Positions 1 through 9,149 are shown, counted from the stretch's first letter. The stretch: DNA of 60,510 bases from an uncultured Olsenella sp. (GCA_900314495.1 OMVJ01000029.1:1-60510), one strand, 5' to 3'. Notes: generated by a model from the letters alone, not told the origin. A program made the numbers and translations.

Positions 1-1906
1 ACTTGTTGTCCTTGTCGTCGTCCACGACCTCGTAGTCTGCGTCCACCACGTCGTCGTCAGAGCCGCTGGCCTGCGCGCCGCCGGCGGGGTTGCTGGCCTG
101 CGCGTTGGCATCGGAGTACACGATCTCTGCCAGCTTGTGGCCAGCCTCCTGGAGCTTCTCGTTGGCAGCCTTGATGGCGTTGATGTCGGTGCCGTCCAGG
201 GCCTTCTTGGTCTCGGCCACGGCGTCCTCCACCATCTTCTTGGTGTCGGCGGGCACCTTGTCGCCAAGCTCCTTCAGGGTCTCCTCGGTGGAGTAGACCA
301 GGGAGTCTGCCTGGTTGCGGACCTCGATCTCGTCCTTCTTGGCCTTGTCCTCCTCGGCGTGGGACTCGGCGTCCTTGACCATGCGATCGACCTCGTCGTC
401 GGAAAGCGCAGTGGAGCCAGAGATGGTGATCTTCTGCTCCTTGCCGGTGCCCTTGTCCTTGGCGGTAACGTTCACGATGCCGTTGACGTCGATGTCGAAC
501 GTGACCTCGATCTGGGGCACGCCACGGCGGGCGGCGGGGATGCCGCTCAGCGTGAACTTGCCCAGGGACTTGTTGTCACGCGCCATCTCGCGCTCGCCCT
601 GCAGGACGTTGATCTCGACGGAGGTCTGGTTGTCGGCCGCGGTGGAGTACACCTGCGTCATGTGGGTGGGGATGGCGGTGTTGCGGTTGATCATCTTGGT
701 CATGACGCCGCCCATGGTCTCCACACCAAGGGAGAGCGGGGTGACGTCCAGCAGCACGACATCCTTGACGTCACCGGTGATGACGCCGCCCTGGACGGCC
801 GCACCGTCGGCAACGACCTCGTCCGGGTTGACGGACATGTTGGGGTTCTTGCCGGTGATGGTCTTGACCAGGTTCTGGACGGCGGGCATACGAGAGGAGC
901 CGCCGACGAGGATGACCTCGTCTACGTCAGAGATCTGCAGGCCGGCGTCGTGCAGGGCCTTGGTGACAGGAGCCTTGCAGCGGTCCAGCAGGTCGCGCGT
1001 GATGCGCTCGAACTCGGCGCGGGTCAGCGTGTAGTTGAGGTGCTTGGGGCCGGTGGCATCGGCGGTGATGAAGGGGAGGTTGATGTCTGCCTGCTGCGCG
1101 GAGGAGAGCTCCTTCTTCGCGTTCTCGGCGGCCTCCTTCAGGCGCTGCAGGGCCATGGGGTCACGACGCAGGTCGATGCCGTTCTCCTGCTGGAACTTGT
1201 CGGCCATCCAGTCAATGACGCGCTGGTCCCAGTCGTCGCCGCCCAGGTGGTTGTCGCCGTTGGTGGCAAGGACCATGGTGGCGCCGTCGGAGAGGGACAG
1301 CAGGGACACGTCGAAGGTGCCGCCGCCGAGGTCGAAGACCAGGACGGTCTGGTCGATGTTCTTCTTGTCCAGGCCATAGGCAAGGGCGGCAGCCGTGGGC
1401 TCGTTGACGATGCGCTGCACGTTGAGGCCGGCGATCTTGCCGGCGTCCTTGGTGGCCTGACGCTGGGCGTCGTTGAAGTAGGCGGGAACGGTGATGACGG
1501 CGTCGGTGACGGGCTCGCCTAGGTACTTCTCGGCGTCGGCCTTCATCTTGGAGAGGATCATGGCGCTGATCTGCTCGGGCGTGAAGTCCTCGCCGTCAAC
1601 CTCGACGACGGCGCGGTTGCCGGTGCCGGCCTTGACGGTGTACGGGACGGTCTTCAGCTCGGAGCCGACCTCGTCGTAGCGACGACCCATGAAGCGCTTG
1701 ATGGAGAAGACGGTGTTCTTGGGGTTGGTGACGGCCTGGTTCTTTGCGGCCTTGCCCACGATGCGGTCACCATCCTGACGGAAGCCGACCACGGACGGGG
1801 TGGTGCGGTCGCCCTCGGCGTTGACGATGATGGTGGGCTCGCCACCCTCGAGAACGGCCATTGCGGAGTTGGTGGTGCCAAGGTCGATGCCCAAAATCTT
1901 AGACAT
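1..1906 (-). CDS. dnaK: Molecular chaperone DnaK (Hsp70), stop codon cut by window edge
   Basis: ATP-dependent cytoplasmic Hsp70 chaperone. The protein starts [14 protein letters not shown], the phosphate-1 loop of the actin-like ATPase domain, and ends in a Gly/Ala-rich stretch followed by the acidic tail [10 protein letters not shown], typical of DnaK. 635 codons are visible; the first base of the stop codon is base 1, so the protein is complete and of normal length. The start follows an AAGGAT ribosome site. Its grpE/dnaJ partners would lie off the left edge. I saw neither a CIRCE (TTAGCACTC-N9-GAGTGCTAA) nor an HspR-type (CTTGAGT-N7-ACTCAAG) operator in bases 1907-2133, so heat-shock control is not evident from this leader. 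Confidence 0.97.
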   Translation of the reverse strand, partial: MSKILGIDLGTTNSAMAVLEGGEPTIIVNAEGDRTTPSVVGFRQDGDRIVGKAAKNQAVTNPKNTVFSIKRFMGRRYDEVGSELKTVPYTVKAGTGNRAVVEVDGEDFTPEQISAMILSKMKADAEKYLGEPVTDAVITVPAYFNDAQRQATKDAGKIAGLNVQRIVNEPTAAALAYGLDKKNIDQTVLVFDLGGGTFDVSLLSLSDGATMVLATNGDNHLGGDDWDQRVIDWMADKFQQENGIDLRRDPMALQRLKEAAENAKKELSSAQQADINLPFITADATGPKHLNYTLTRAEFERITRDLLDRCKAPVTKALHDAGLQISDVDEVILVGGSSRMPAVQNLVKTITGKNPNMSVNPDEVVADGAAVQGGVITGDVKDVVLLDVTPLSLGVETMGGVMTKMINRNTAIPTHMTQVYSTAADNQTSVEINVLQGEREMARDNKSLGKFTLSGIPAARRGVPQIEVTFDIDVNGIVNVTAKDKGTGKEQKITISGSTALSDDEVDRMVKDAESHAEEDKAKKDEIEVRNQADSLVYSTEETLKELGDKVPADTKKMVEDAVAETKKALDGTDINAIKAANEKLQEAGHKLAEIVYSDANAQASNPAGGAQASGSDDDVVDADYEVVDDDKDNK

Positions 1907-2133
1907 GGTTAGAATCCTTTCCGGTTGGCGCGTGGACGACCGAGGCCCTCTGCCCCTGCCGCGTTTGCGGCACCTTGCCGCCCCCGCGCGTTGCTTATCG
2001 GTGTGTATTGTTCCCCCTGTTTGCGATTCTATACATAATCTAAGTCTGCAAATAATAGATTTTTTGCTGGCGATGGCGATAGGGTGACGCAGTAACCTAG
2101 GAGCGTCAAGCTACGTCAACATAGGGAGACCCC

Positions 2134-2703
2134 ATGAAGCTGCTCATTGCATCTGACATCCACGGCGCCGCAGACTGGTGCGAGCGCCTCATGGCCGCCG
2201 TCGACGCCGAGAAGCCCGAGCGCGTGCTGTTGCTGGGGGACCTGCTCTACCACGGCCCGCGCAACGACCTGCCACCAGACTACGCTCCCAAGCGCGTGAT
2301 CGAGATGCTCAACGGCATCAAGGACCAGGTCATTTGCGTGCGAGGCAACTGCGAGGCGGAGGTGGACCAGATGGTGCTGGACTTCCCCTGCATGGCGGAT
2401 TACTCCGTCCTGTGGGACCCAGACTGCGCAAACCCCGCCACCGGCGGGCGCGGCCGCGAGCTCTTCCTCACGCACGGCCACGTGTGGGGGCCCGGCATCC
2501 ACAACTCCGTGGACAAGATGCCCCAGCTGCCCGCCGGCGCGGCCATGGTGTACGGCCACACCCACAAGAAGGTCAACCAGGAGAGCGCCACGCACCCCGG
2601 TATTTGGTGCTTCAACCCTGGCAGCGTGGGCATTCCCAAGGACGGCACACACAGCTACGGCCTGTACGAGGACGGCACCTTCCGCCACGTGGAACTGGGG
2701 TGA
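2134..2703 (+). CDS. yfcE: YfcE-type metallophosphodiesterase
   Basis: A 189-residue calcineurin-like phosphoesterase of the YfcE/MJ0936 group, usual length. The metal-binding blocks appear in order: DIHG (residues 8-11), GDLLYHGPRN, GNCE, THGH and GHTH near residue 143. The family hydrolyses phosphodiester bonds with two divalent metals; the physiological substrate is usually unknown. The start ATG has AGGGAGACCCC just upstream. The gene is transcribed away from dnaK. Its TGA stop is also the first three bases of a TGAGACAGGGG repeat edge, so the 3' end coincides with the boundary of the 27-bp repeat family. Confidence 0.9.
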   Translation: MKLLIASDIHGAADWCERLMAAVDAEKPERVLLLGDLLYHGPRNDLPPDYAPKRVIEMLNGIKDQVICVRGNCEAEVDQMVLDFPCMADYSVLWDPDCANPATGGRGRELFLTHGHVWGPGIHNSVDKMPQLPAGAAMVYGHTHKKVNQESATHPGIWCFNPGSVGIPKDGTHSYGLYEDGTFRHVELG

Positions 2704-2711
2704 GACAGGGG

Positions 2712-2773
2712 GAGACAGGGGGACGGTCCTTTTGTCTCATTTGAGCGAGATACCAGAACCGTCCCCGCGTCTC
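2712..2773. repeat. 27-bp palindromic repeat, inverted pair
   Basis: Two 27-bp units, 2712-2738 and 2747-2773. Each starts GAGA and ends TCTC; the first carries GGGGGACGGTCC and the second, in opposite orientation, GAACCGTCCCC. A partial extra TGAGACAGGGG lies at 2701-2711. The pair fills the space between the convergent yfcE and lipoprotein genes. Confidence 0.85.
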
Positions 2774-3418
2774 CTACTCCAGGCCGTACTGGGACATTGA
2801 GCTTACTGCGCCGTCTTGGAAGCTGATGGTGCAGTTGGCGCCCAGGTCCGTGCCGCTCCACATATATATGTCGCTGGTAATGCCCATGAGGGAGGACTGA
2901 GTGACGAGCTCGCCCTTGCCACCAAAGACGGCGCAGACCTCGTCATACGACATTCCCGTTGTCACCTGCTGGTACTGGTCGTAGGTGACCTTCACGTCGT
3001 CACCGCCTCCAAGGCCCATCTCGGCCTTGCCCACGACCACGTCATCCTGAACCGTCACGTTCATGGAACCGAAGCCCTTGACGTCCCACTCGTAGAGGGT
3101 TGTGTTGCTGTCACCCACGCTCGTCTGCGAGCTGACCTTGCCCTCGGAACCCATAATGGCGACCACGTCCTGGTAGCTGGAGCCCATTTGGATGGAGAGG
3201 TACTTCTCCACGTCGGCGGAATCGTCCTCCTGGGCCTCCGCCTGGGCGTCCTGCTCGCTGGCGGGCGCGGTCTCCACCTAGGCCTGTTCGCTGCTGCCCG
3301 CCGAAACCACCGCAGAGGAGCCGGCGGCAGACTCCTGCGAGCTGCTGCCGCAGGCGGGCAGAACGCCCACGCACAACGCCAATGCCGCCGAAACAACCAG
3401 CACATTCATCTTCTTCAT
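2774..3418 (-). pseudogene. Lipoprotein with two BLIP/SmpA-like repeats, split by an in-frame TAG
   Basis: The start ATG at 3418 follows GGAGGAG. The N-terminus is a lipoprotein signal: MKK, a hydrophobic stretch, then the lipobox LPAC, followed by a Ser/Ala linker. At 3278-3280 an in-frame TAG follows SSEQA; the same frame continues without any shift as an acidic linker and two similar modules (YLSIQMGSSYQDVVAIMG and YQQVTTGMSYDEVCAVFG), the pattern of BLIP/SmpA-like lipoproteins (DUF3862 type). The intact product would be about 214 residues. CAG to TAG is one substitution. Either the gene is inactivated, it is read through, or the base is a sequencing error. I do not assign a function beyond a surface lipoprotein. 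Confidence 0.75.
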
Positions 3419-3633
3419 AGCGCATCTCCTCCACCAGCGGTTACGCCCGGGAATGGGCCTAGTGGAGGAGATTCTCCCAGTGGGTCGCGATGAGTTCATT
3501 AGCTCGTGGCTAACAAGCAGCCCCGTTAGACCGCAATAAACCGCAGGTCACAGCCCTTGTATTGCGCGAATTGCGTTCGCCGGCCAACGGCGCCACGGTG
3601 CCGCTGGCAAATTGGGAGCCACCGGCAGGCGCT

Positions 3634-4845
3634 TCAGCCCACAGCTTGCGCCGCGCCCGGGAAAAGAGTGCCCGCCGCGAGCATGAGCACTCCCGCGGCG
3701 CCCAGCAAGACCAGCGCCTCCAGCAGGCAGGTCACGGCCAGCCTGGCCAGCCGGCGGCCGAGCGTCCCCACCGCGGGGGAGTACCCTCCGCAGCGCAGCA
3801 GCATGCAGCATACTTCAAGCCCCGGCAGGCCGAAAACGCCCAGCCACATGGCAGCGTAGCCCAAACCAAAAGCGAGGCCACACGGTATGCTCCACCGGAA
3901 GTAGGGCGAGCAGCCCCCGCAGAATGCGACGGCAAAGAGGGCCACCACTGCCAGCACTACCACCACGAGAACCCTGCGCACACGCGAGGTGCAGGACCGC
4001 CAGCCACGCCAGACGGCACGCGGATTCGCCTCCCAGCCGGCCCACACGTCACGGACGTGCCCGCCAGGCGAGGGAGCGGCACCTGGCCCCGCAGTCCGCG
4101 CGTACGCGCCTTCCCCCGGCAGTGCCCGCTCCAGCTCCCGAGCAGACTTGTACCGCGCGCCTGGCTCGAAGGCGCAGGCCTTCTCCACCACCTTGCGCAT
4201 GCGCGGCGGGAGCCCGTCAAGAGATTCGCCCTCCTGCGGCACCCGGCCCGTCAGCATGTATTGCAGCAACCTGCCAAGGGAAAACACGTCCGAGCGCACG
4301 TCCGTCTGGGCAAAGCCATACTGCTCGGGCGATGAGAACCCCGCCGTGCCCAGGCGCACCGTGTCAACCTTCTCGCTGGCAGCGTGCACCCGGGAGTTGC
4401 CCAAGTCCGCCAGGACGGCCCCGCGCGGGGAGACGATCACGTTCCCCGGGGCTATGTCACGGTGAATGATGCCCAGCTCATGCAGGGCGGCGGCCCCTTG
4501 GCACACGTCTCTTAGGATTGAGGCGGCCGCTTCCGGGGCAAGCGGGCCAGTACGCTCCACGAGCGCGCGCAGGCTCTCGCCCTCCACGAATTCGCTCACC
4601 GTCACAAGCTTGTCTGGCAGCTCGCGCACCTCGTACACGCGGGTCACGCGCGGGTGAACGACTCCCATCGCGCGCCGCCAAGCCTCCACGCTTGCCAGCT
4701 GCAGAGGAATCTCTTTCAGTATGAAGGGTCCCTGGTCCCCGCGCATGACGAGCTTGGTTGTCCCACCCGCGCTCTGTGCCATGGTGCGGATGGTCGCGAA
4801 GCCTTCCGTCCACCTCAGCGTCTGCAGCAGCTCGTCATCGGTCAT
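3634..4845 (-). CDS. Membrane-anchored Ser/Thr protein kinase (divergent)
   Basis: 403 residues. Residues 1-250 form a Hanks-type kinase domain: the ATP-binding Lys is probably K44 in FILKEI, the catalytic loop is HRDIAPGN (128-135), the metal-binding motif is DLG at 147-149 rather than DFG, and the activation segment runs to GTAGFSSPEQYG. The HRDxKPxN lysine is Ala, as in some small bacterial kinases with HRDISPGN. Three hydrophobic segments near residues 290-310, 320-340 and 375-395 anchor it to the membrane; no PASTA domain is present. It starts 2 bp after the HTH gene, with little ribosome site of its own, so translational coupling is likely. Targets are unknown. Confidence 0.88.
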   Translation of the reverse strand: MTDDELLQTLRWTEGFATIRTMAQSAGGTTKLVMRGDQGPFILKEIPLQLASVEAWRRAMGVVHPRVTRVYEVRELPDKLVTVSEFVEGESLRALVERTGPLAPEAAASILRDVCQGAAALHELGIIHRDIAPGNVIVSPRGAVLADLGNSRVHAASEKVDTVRLGTAGFSSPEQYGFAQTDVRSDVFSLGRLLQYMLTGRVPQEGESLDGLPPRMRKVVEKACAFEPGARYKSARELERALPGEGAYARTAGPGAAPSPGGHVRDVWAGWEANPRAVWRGWRSCTSRVRRVLVVVVLAVVALFAVAFCGGCSPYFRWSIPCGLAFGLGYAAMWLGVFGLPGLEVCCMLLRCGGYSPAVGTLGRRLARLAVTCLLEALVLLGAAGVLMLAAGTLFPGAAQAVG

Positions 4846-4847
4846 GG

Positions 4848-5360
4848 CTATTTGATGCCGTCGGGGGCCGACAGCGGGTCCTGGCCAAGGCGCAGCAGAG
4901 TCTCGTCCGTTTGGGCCAGGGTCGCACCGTTCTGCATGCAGTAGGCGATGACGGCGTCTCGCGGAATCTTGACGTACAGCTCGGAATGGCCGGCCAGGCG
5001 CAGCAGGCGCTGGGTCTGCCGCAGGTTGCAGCGCAAGCCATATGCCAGCTTGATGGCATTGTCGCGCCCGACGTGCCGCGTGCCCGCGAAGATCTGGTAG
5101 GCAAACGTTGGGTTCAGGCCGGAAGATCGGATGACCTGGGACTTGGTGACACCGTTCTGTTGCAGCAGGTCATCCAAGTACTGCGGCAGCGACCGCTCCT
5201 CCGTGGGCGTGCTGGCCAGGTATGCCTCTGGGCTCGCCGAGGCCAGCAGGCGCGCCATGAGGTCCTCCGTGGAAAGGAGGTCGACGGCAAACGAGACGCC
5301 ACGTGCGTCGGGCGTCGCGTCGGTGCGGGGCTGATTCTCGGGTCCTGCGTTGTCGTTCAC
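4848..5360 (-). CDS. HTH (XRE-like) regulator paired with a kinase
   Basis: 170 residues if translation starts at GTG 5360, which has GGAGGGAGG six bases upstream; an upstream GTG at 5414 is in frame but lacks a site. Residues 55-125 look like a lambda-repressor-type HTH: QYLDDLLQQNGVTKSQVIRSSGL, split as helix-turn-helix, with a following helix containing NAIKLAYGL. No enzymatic domain. It forms a two-gene operon with the downstream kinase, so it may be the kinase's substrate or transcriptional partner (inference). A perfect 12-bp hairpin lies 17 bp upstream of the start. Confidence 0.7.
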   Translation of the reverse strand: MNDNAGPENQPRTDATPDARGVSFAVDLLSTEDLMARLLASASPEAYLASTPTEERSLPQYLDDLLQQNGVTKSQVIRSSGLNPTFAYQIFAGTRHVGRDNAIKLAYGLRCNLRQTQRLLRLAGHSELYVKIPRDAVIAYCMQNGATLAQTDETLLRLGQDPLSAPDGIK

Positions 5361-5377
5361 CGTCAACCTCCCTCCGT

Positions 5378-5409
5378 GAGGCGCTTGGGTAAAGGGGCCC
5401 AAGCGCCTC
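5378..5409 (-). promoter_or_regulatory. Perfect 12-bp inverted repeat before the HTH/kinase operon
   Basis: Arms GAGGCGCTTGGG (5378-5389) and CCCAAGCGCCTC (5398-5409) with an 8-base loop, no T-tract. It may be an operator or a leader hairpin for the HTH gene, or a remnant terminator of the upstream ior genes. Confidence 0.55.
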
Positions 5410-5424
5410 GTCACTCATTCAGAT

Positions 5425-5482
5425 GAGACAAAAGGTGCGTCCCCGTGTCTCACGTGAGACGCGAGAACCGTCCCCGTGTCTC
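5425..5482. repeat. Two 27-bp repeat units in tandem
   Basis: Units at 5425-5451 (core GGTGCGTCCCC) and 5456-5482 (core GAACCGTCCCC), same orientation, separated by ACGT. On the minus strand the far edge continues into TGAGAC, whose TGA is the iorB stop. Confidence 0.85.
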
Positions 5483-5487
5483 GTGTC

Positions 5488-6123
5488 TCATTCGGCGGCG
5501 GCGCGGCCGCGGGCGAAGGCCTCCAGGTTTGCCTCGATGGTCTTGGGCGGCACGCGGTGCCTGATGGCGTCCTCCCACTCCTCCACCGCGAAGGGCAGGG
5601 CCGTGGAGAGCGCGCCCACCAGCACCACGTTGGTGGAGCGGGGGCTGCCGGCCGCACGGGCAATCTCGCCCGCATCAATCTTCACCGCGCCAATGGCGTC
5701 CAGCTTGCCGGGAATGTCCACCGGCATGGTGGCGTTGCCAATGTTCACCGGCACGGGCACGATGGTCTCGTTGTTGACGAAGAGCTTGCCGCCCTTCTTG
5801 AGGAACTGCTGGTTGCGCAGGGCCTCTATGGCCTCGAAGGCCACCAGCACGTCCGCGCAACCAGGGTCGCAGATCATGGAGTCCACGTGCTCGCCCATGC
5901 GGATGATGGTCGAGACGGACCCTCCGCGCTGGCTCATGCCGTGAATCTCGGACACCTTGACGTCCAAGCCTGCCTCGGAGGCGGTCATGGCCAGGATGTT
6001 GCCGGCCAGGATGGTGCCCTGGCCACCCACACCCACCAGAAGGACCGTCTGCGTGCCCTCCATGCGGACCTGCTTGCCGAGCTTGACGGTGGAAGACTCG
6101 GCCGATGCGATAGCGTGTGGCAT
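5488..6123 (-). CDS. iorB: Indolepyruvate:ferredoxin oxidoreductase, beta subunit
   Basis: 211 residues. The domain begins TVLLVGVGGQGTILAGNIL, the gamma-type pyruvate/ketoisovalerate oxidoreductase fold, and includes SEIHGMSQRGGSV, a family signature. With IorA it converts aryl pyruvates from Trp, Tyr and Phe transamination to arylacetyl-CoA, reducing ferredoxin, in the cytoplasm. The ATG lies 3 bp after the iorA stop and shares an AAGGAGG site, so the two are an operon. Because iorA is broken (next entry), this subunit may have no functional partner. The stop TGA is part of the repeat edge TGAGAC. Confidence 0.93.
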   Translation of the reverse strand: MPHAIASAESSTVKLGKQVRMEGTQTVLLVGVGGQGTILAGNILAMTASEAGLDVKVSEIHGMSQRGGSVSTIIRMGEHVDSMICDPGCADVLVAFEAIEALRNQQFLKKGGKLFVNNETIVPVPVNIGNATMPVDIPGKLDAIGAVKIDAGEIARAAGSPRSTNVVLVGALSTALPFAVEEWEDAIRHRVPPKTIEANLEAFARGRAAAE

Positions 6124-6126
6124 GTT

Positions 6127-7875
6127 CTACGCCTCCTTGATGCAACCGAACGGGCAGACCTGCACGCACTGGCCACAGCCGATGCACTGCGTGGGGTCGA
6201 TGACCGCATGGCCCGTCTCGTCCTTGCCAAGGGCCGGGCAGCCGATCTGGATGCACTGGCCGCAGCGACGGCACTGCTCGATGGAGGGCATGGGCTTCTT
6301 GGAGCGGTCCACCAGGCGGCAGGGCGCCTTGAAGATGATGACGGAGAGCCGGAGCGCACCTCCTTGAGGTTCTGCGCGTCCGCCTGGATTATCTCGTCCA
6401 CGCCGATGGCCTGGCACAGGGCCACGAGGTCCAGCGGCTTGCCGGCCGGGCGGTCTAGGATGGAGGGCTTGTCCGCGGGGTCCGTGAGCGGCGAGACGCG
6501 CTTGCCCTGCTCGGAGAGGGTGATGCCGTTCACGGGGTTGCCCTGCGTGCCCGTCATGGCCGTGGTGCGGTTGTCCAAGATGCAGAGGGTGCCCTTGCCG
6601 CCGTTGTAGGCGGTGCCCAAGAGGCTCGTGATGCCGGAGTGCGCGAAGGTGGAGTCGCCGATGACGCCCACAACTGGGCGGCCGGTGCGTTCCTGGGCCT
6701 GGGCCAGCTCCATGCCGTGGCTCATGCTGAGCGAGGCGCCCATGTCGATGACGGAATCCACGGACTTGTAGGGCGCGACGGCACCCAGCGTGTAACAGCC
6801 GATGTCACCGGTGACTATCGCCTTTATGCGACGAAGCTCGCAGAAGACAAGCCTGTGCGGGCAGCCGGCGCAGAACGCGGGCGGGCGCGGCGGCAGGCCC
6901 TGAGCGGCATCGAAGTGCTCCGGCAGGGGCGCGCCGAAGCTGGCCTTGATCTGCCAGGGGAAGATCTCTCCAGAGCGAGGCAGGGGCTGGGCGGGCGGCT
7001 CGCTGAGCCGGATACCCAGGGCGGCTACGTGGTCGCGGAAGTAGAGGCAGGCCTCCTCAACCACGTAGACCTTGTCCACCTTGGAGGCAAAGTCCGCCAG
7101 CGCGCGCGGCGGCAGCGGCCAGGAAAGGCCCAGCTTGTATGTGGAGGCGTCGGGCAGTGCCTCGCGCACGTGGTTGTAGAGCGCGCCGGCCACGATGATG
7201 CCGACCTTGGTGTCGCGGTACTCGGCGCGGTTGAGGTCCGTGGTTTCCGCGTACTCGACCAGCGCGTCCTCGCGGGCGTTGGTCACGTTGGTGCGAGCCA
7301 CGGCGTAGGCGGGCATCATCACGTACTTGTTGGGCTGGCTGGTGTAGTCGCGGGCGGCAAGCTCCGCGCGGGCGTTGGCAACCTGGACCATGGTCTTGGT
7401 GTGGGCGATGCGCATGGTCTCGTGCAGCATGACGGGCGTGTCGAACTGCTCGGAGAGCTCGAAGGCGCGCTGGGAGAACTCGTAGGCCTCCTGGGAGTCC
7501 GCACGCGAAGGCCGCGTAGTTGCGGGAGTCCTGCTCGTTCTGGCTGGAATACATGGACGGGTCGTCTGCCACCAAGAGCACCAGGCCTGCATTGATACCG
7601 GTGTTGGCCACACTCATGTACGGGTCCGCCGCCACGTTCAGACCCACGTGCTTCATGGTCACCAGCGTGCGGACGCCGCCCATGGCGGAGCCAATGCCCA
7701 CCTCAAGGGCGACCTTCTCGTTGGGGGACCACTCGCAGTACACGTCCTCGTGGTGGACCAGGTTCTCGAGCGTCTCCGTCGACGGCGTGCCGGGGTAGCC
7801 GGTGCCGATCTTCACTCCGGCCTCCCATGCGCCCTGCGCTATGGCCTCGTTGCCGGAAAGCAGCTGTTTGCTCAC
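6127..7875 (-). pseudogene. iorA: Indolepyruvate:ferredoxin oxidoreductase, alpha subunit, two frameshifting lesions
   Basis: Starts GTG at 7875 (GGGAGGG site) with MSKQLLSGNEAIAQG. The frame runs through the pyrimidine domain to RNYAAFA near 7500, then breaks; the correct sequence resumes one frame over at DSQEAYEFSQ. A segment expected there (a motif like ARxPMLEP) is missing, about 20 bp by inference. The second frame covers the TPP domain (GDIGCYTLG, GDSTFAHSGI) to NLKEV near 6360, breaks again, and resumes as SVIIFKAPCRL with the two 4Fe-4S motifs CRRCGQC and CIGCGQC. All domains are present but not in one frame. Either a pseudogene or two assembly errors. Confidence 0.85.
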
Positions 7876-7889
7876 GTTTCCCTCCCTAT

Positions 7890-7916
7890 GAGACAGGGGG
7901 ACGCACCTTTTGTCTC
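7890..7916. repeat. 27-bp repeat unit
   Basis: GAGAC start, core GGGGGACGCACC, TTTTGTCTC end. Lies 15 bp upstream of the iorA start codon. Confidence 0.85.
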
Positions 7917-8036
7917 ATTTGCATAAGACGACGCGCAAGGCTGGCGACACCCCCGTCGGCGCAGCGCGGCCTCCCCGCCGCGCAACATACGCGGTCCATT
8001 GTACGTCATGGGTAGCCATAGGCATGAGACACGGAT

Positions 8037-8063
8037 GAGACAAGGGGACGCACCTTTTGTCTC
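8037..8063. repeat. 27-bp repeat unit, left flank of RAYT
   Basis: GAGAC, core GGGGACGCACC, TTTTGTCTC. Opposite in orientation to the unit at 9114-9140 on the other side of the RAYT gene. Confidence 0.85.
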
Positions 8064-8256
8064 ATTTCTCAGCGGTCTCCGCGCCAACCCGACTTGTGTC
8101 GCCCCGCAGAGCAGGGGATTCTCTGTCCACCGTTATATGCATGCAAGTTTTCTGCGTGCTGGCGGGGCTCGGATTTCAGCCACCTTGGGTACGCCGTGCC
8201 ATTCCAGGCGCACCATGTGCCCACCCATTCGACCGGTCCAAAACAGGGAGGGCATC

Positions 8257-9030
8257 ATGACCAGACTGTCAAGAAAGTGCAGCTCAAGCAACATTTACCA
8301 CGTGATGGCAAGGGGCGTGGGCAGGCTGATCATCTTTGAGGACGAGGCGGACCGCAGCAAGTACGTCCGTACCCTGGCTCGGTTCAGCAAGGCCTGCGCC
8401 GTCGAAGTCCTGGCCTGGTGCCTGATGGAAAACCATGTCCACCTGTTGCTTCACGGTGATTTGTCCGCCATTCAAGACCTTATGAAGAGGCTGGGCGACA
8501 GCTACGTTGCCTATTACAACGCCCACCACGACCGCGTTGGCCACCTGTTCCAGGGCCGTTTTGCAAGCGAGCCCGTTGAGGACGACACCTACCTCATGAC
8601 GGTCGTGCGGTACATCCACCTCAATCCGGTTGTGGGAGGGCTGAGTCCCAGCCCCTCTTACGCGTGGAGCAGCTACAACGATTACGTGCATCCCCACGCG
8701 CACATGCTCACGCGCACCGAGTTCGTGACCTCGGTCTTTGGCGGGGCCAATGCCTTCGTGCGCTTTCACCAGGACGCAGACGGCGCGGCAGAATCGGCTT
8801 GCATGGATATAGACACTTGCTGCAAGAGGGTCACCGATGGCGAGGCAATTGACATCGCCCGAAAGGCCATGCGGGACCTCGCGCTTGCCGACCATGACCC
8901 AGCGACCATTGCCGCGCTTGACCGCCGGCAACGCGATTCCGTCTTGCGGCACCTACGCAATTCGGGGCTATCGGTGAGGCAGGTTGCTCGCATCACGGGA
9001 ATTGGGCGGAACATCGTTGCGCGGGCGTGA
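8257..9030 (+). CDS. REP-associated tyrosine transposase (RAYT, Y1 family)
   Basis: 257 residues from ATG 8257 (GGGAGGGCATC site). Y1 transposase domain of the RAYT (TnpA_REP) type: the family N-terminal block YHVMARG (14-20), the HUH metal-binding motif HVH at residues 60-62 in ENHVHLLL, the catalytic Tyr among Y83/Y86/Y87 in SYVAYYN, and the family block GHLFQGRF then YIHLNPV. A C-terminal HTH-like segment (LSVRQVARITGIGR) follows. RAYTs are single-strand nucleases thought to spread REP/REPIN palindromes in trans; they are normally single-copy. Here inverted copies of the 27-bp repeat flank the gene at 8037 and 9114, which fits that role. No IS200/605 tnpB or second IS gene adjoins it. Confidence 0.9.
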   Translation: MTRLSRKCSSSNIYHVMARGVGRLIIFEDEADRSKYVRTLARFSKACAVEVLAWCLMENHVHLLLHGDLSAIQDLMKRLGDSYVAYYNAHHDRVGHLFQGRFASEPVEDDTYLMTVVRYIHLNPVVGGLSPSPSYAWSSYNDYVHPHAHMLTRTEFVTSVFGGANAFVRFHQDADGAAESACMDIDTCCKRVTDGEAIDIARKAMRDLALADHDPATIAALDRRQRDSVLRHLRNSGLSVRQVARITGIGRNIVARA

Positions 9031-9113
9031 CGGCAGGGCAGCGGCAAGATCAGCCGCCCGCATGAAAAAGGGAGGCCGACGCGTGCGCCGACCCCCTGAC
9101 TACTCATTCATAT

Positions 9114-9140
9114 GAGACAAAAGGTGCGTCCCCCTGTCTC
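9114..9140. repeat. 27-bp repeat unit, right flank of RAYT
   Basis: GAGACAAAAGGTGCG...CTGTCTC; inverted relative to 8037-8063. A further partial TGTCTCA follows at 9146-9152 and supplies the stop of the next minus-strand gene. Confidence 0.85.
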
Positions 9141-9149
9141 ACCCCTGTC

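Larger units (their letters stand above)
7876..8256. other. Intergenic region between iorA and RAYT, with two repeats
   Basis: 381 bp between divergent genes. Holds repeat units at 7890-7916 and 8037-8063 and the 5' flank of the RAYT gene. No other gene is supported; the upstream in-frame extension of the RAYT frame is repeat sequence. Confidence 0.6.

Noticed and set aside
1907-2133. CIRCE or HspR operator upstream of dnaK
   Set aside because: No inverted repeat of either consensus type was found.
5985-7613. Single open frame running through iorA into iorB
   Set aside because: It is the middle frame of broken iorA; its last 100 codons are an out-of-frame reading of iorA end and iorB.
8257-9030. 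Ordinary IS200/IS605 element
   Set aside because: No tnpB, no element ends specific to an IS; sequence features and flanking repeats fit RAYT.
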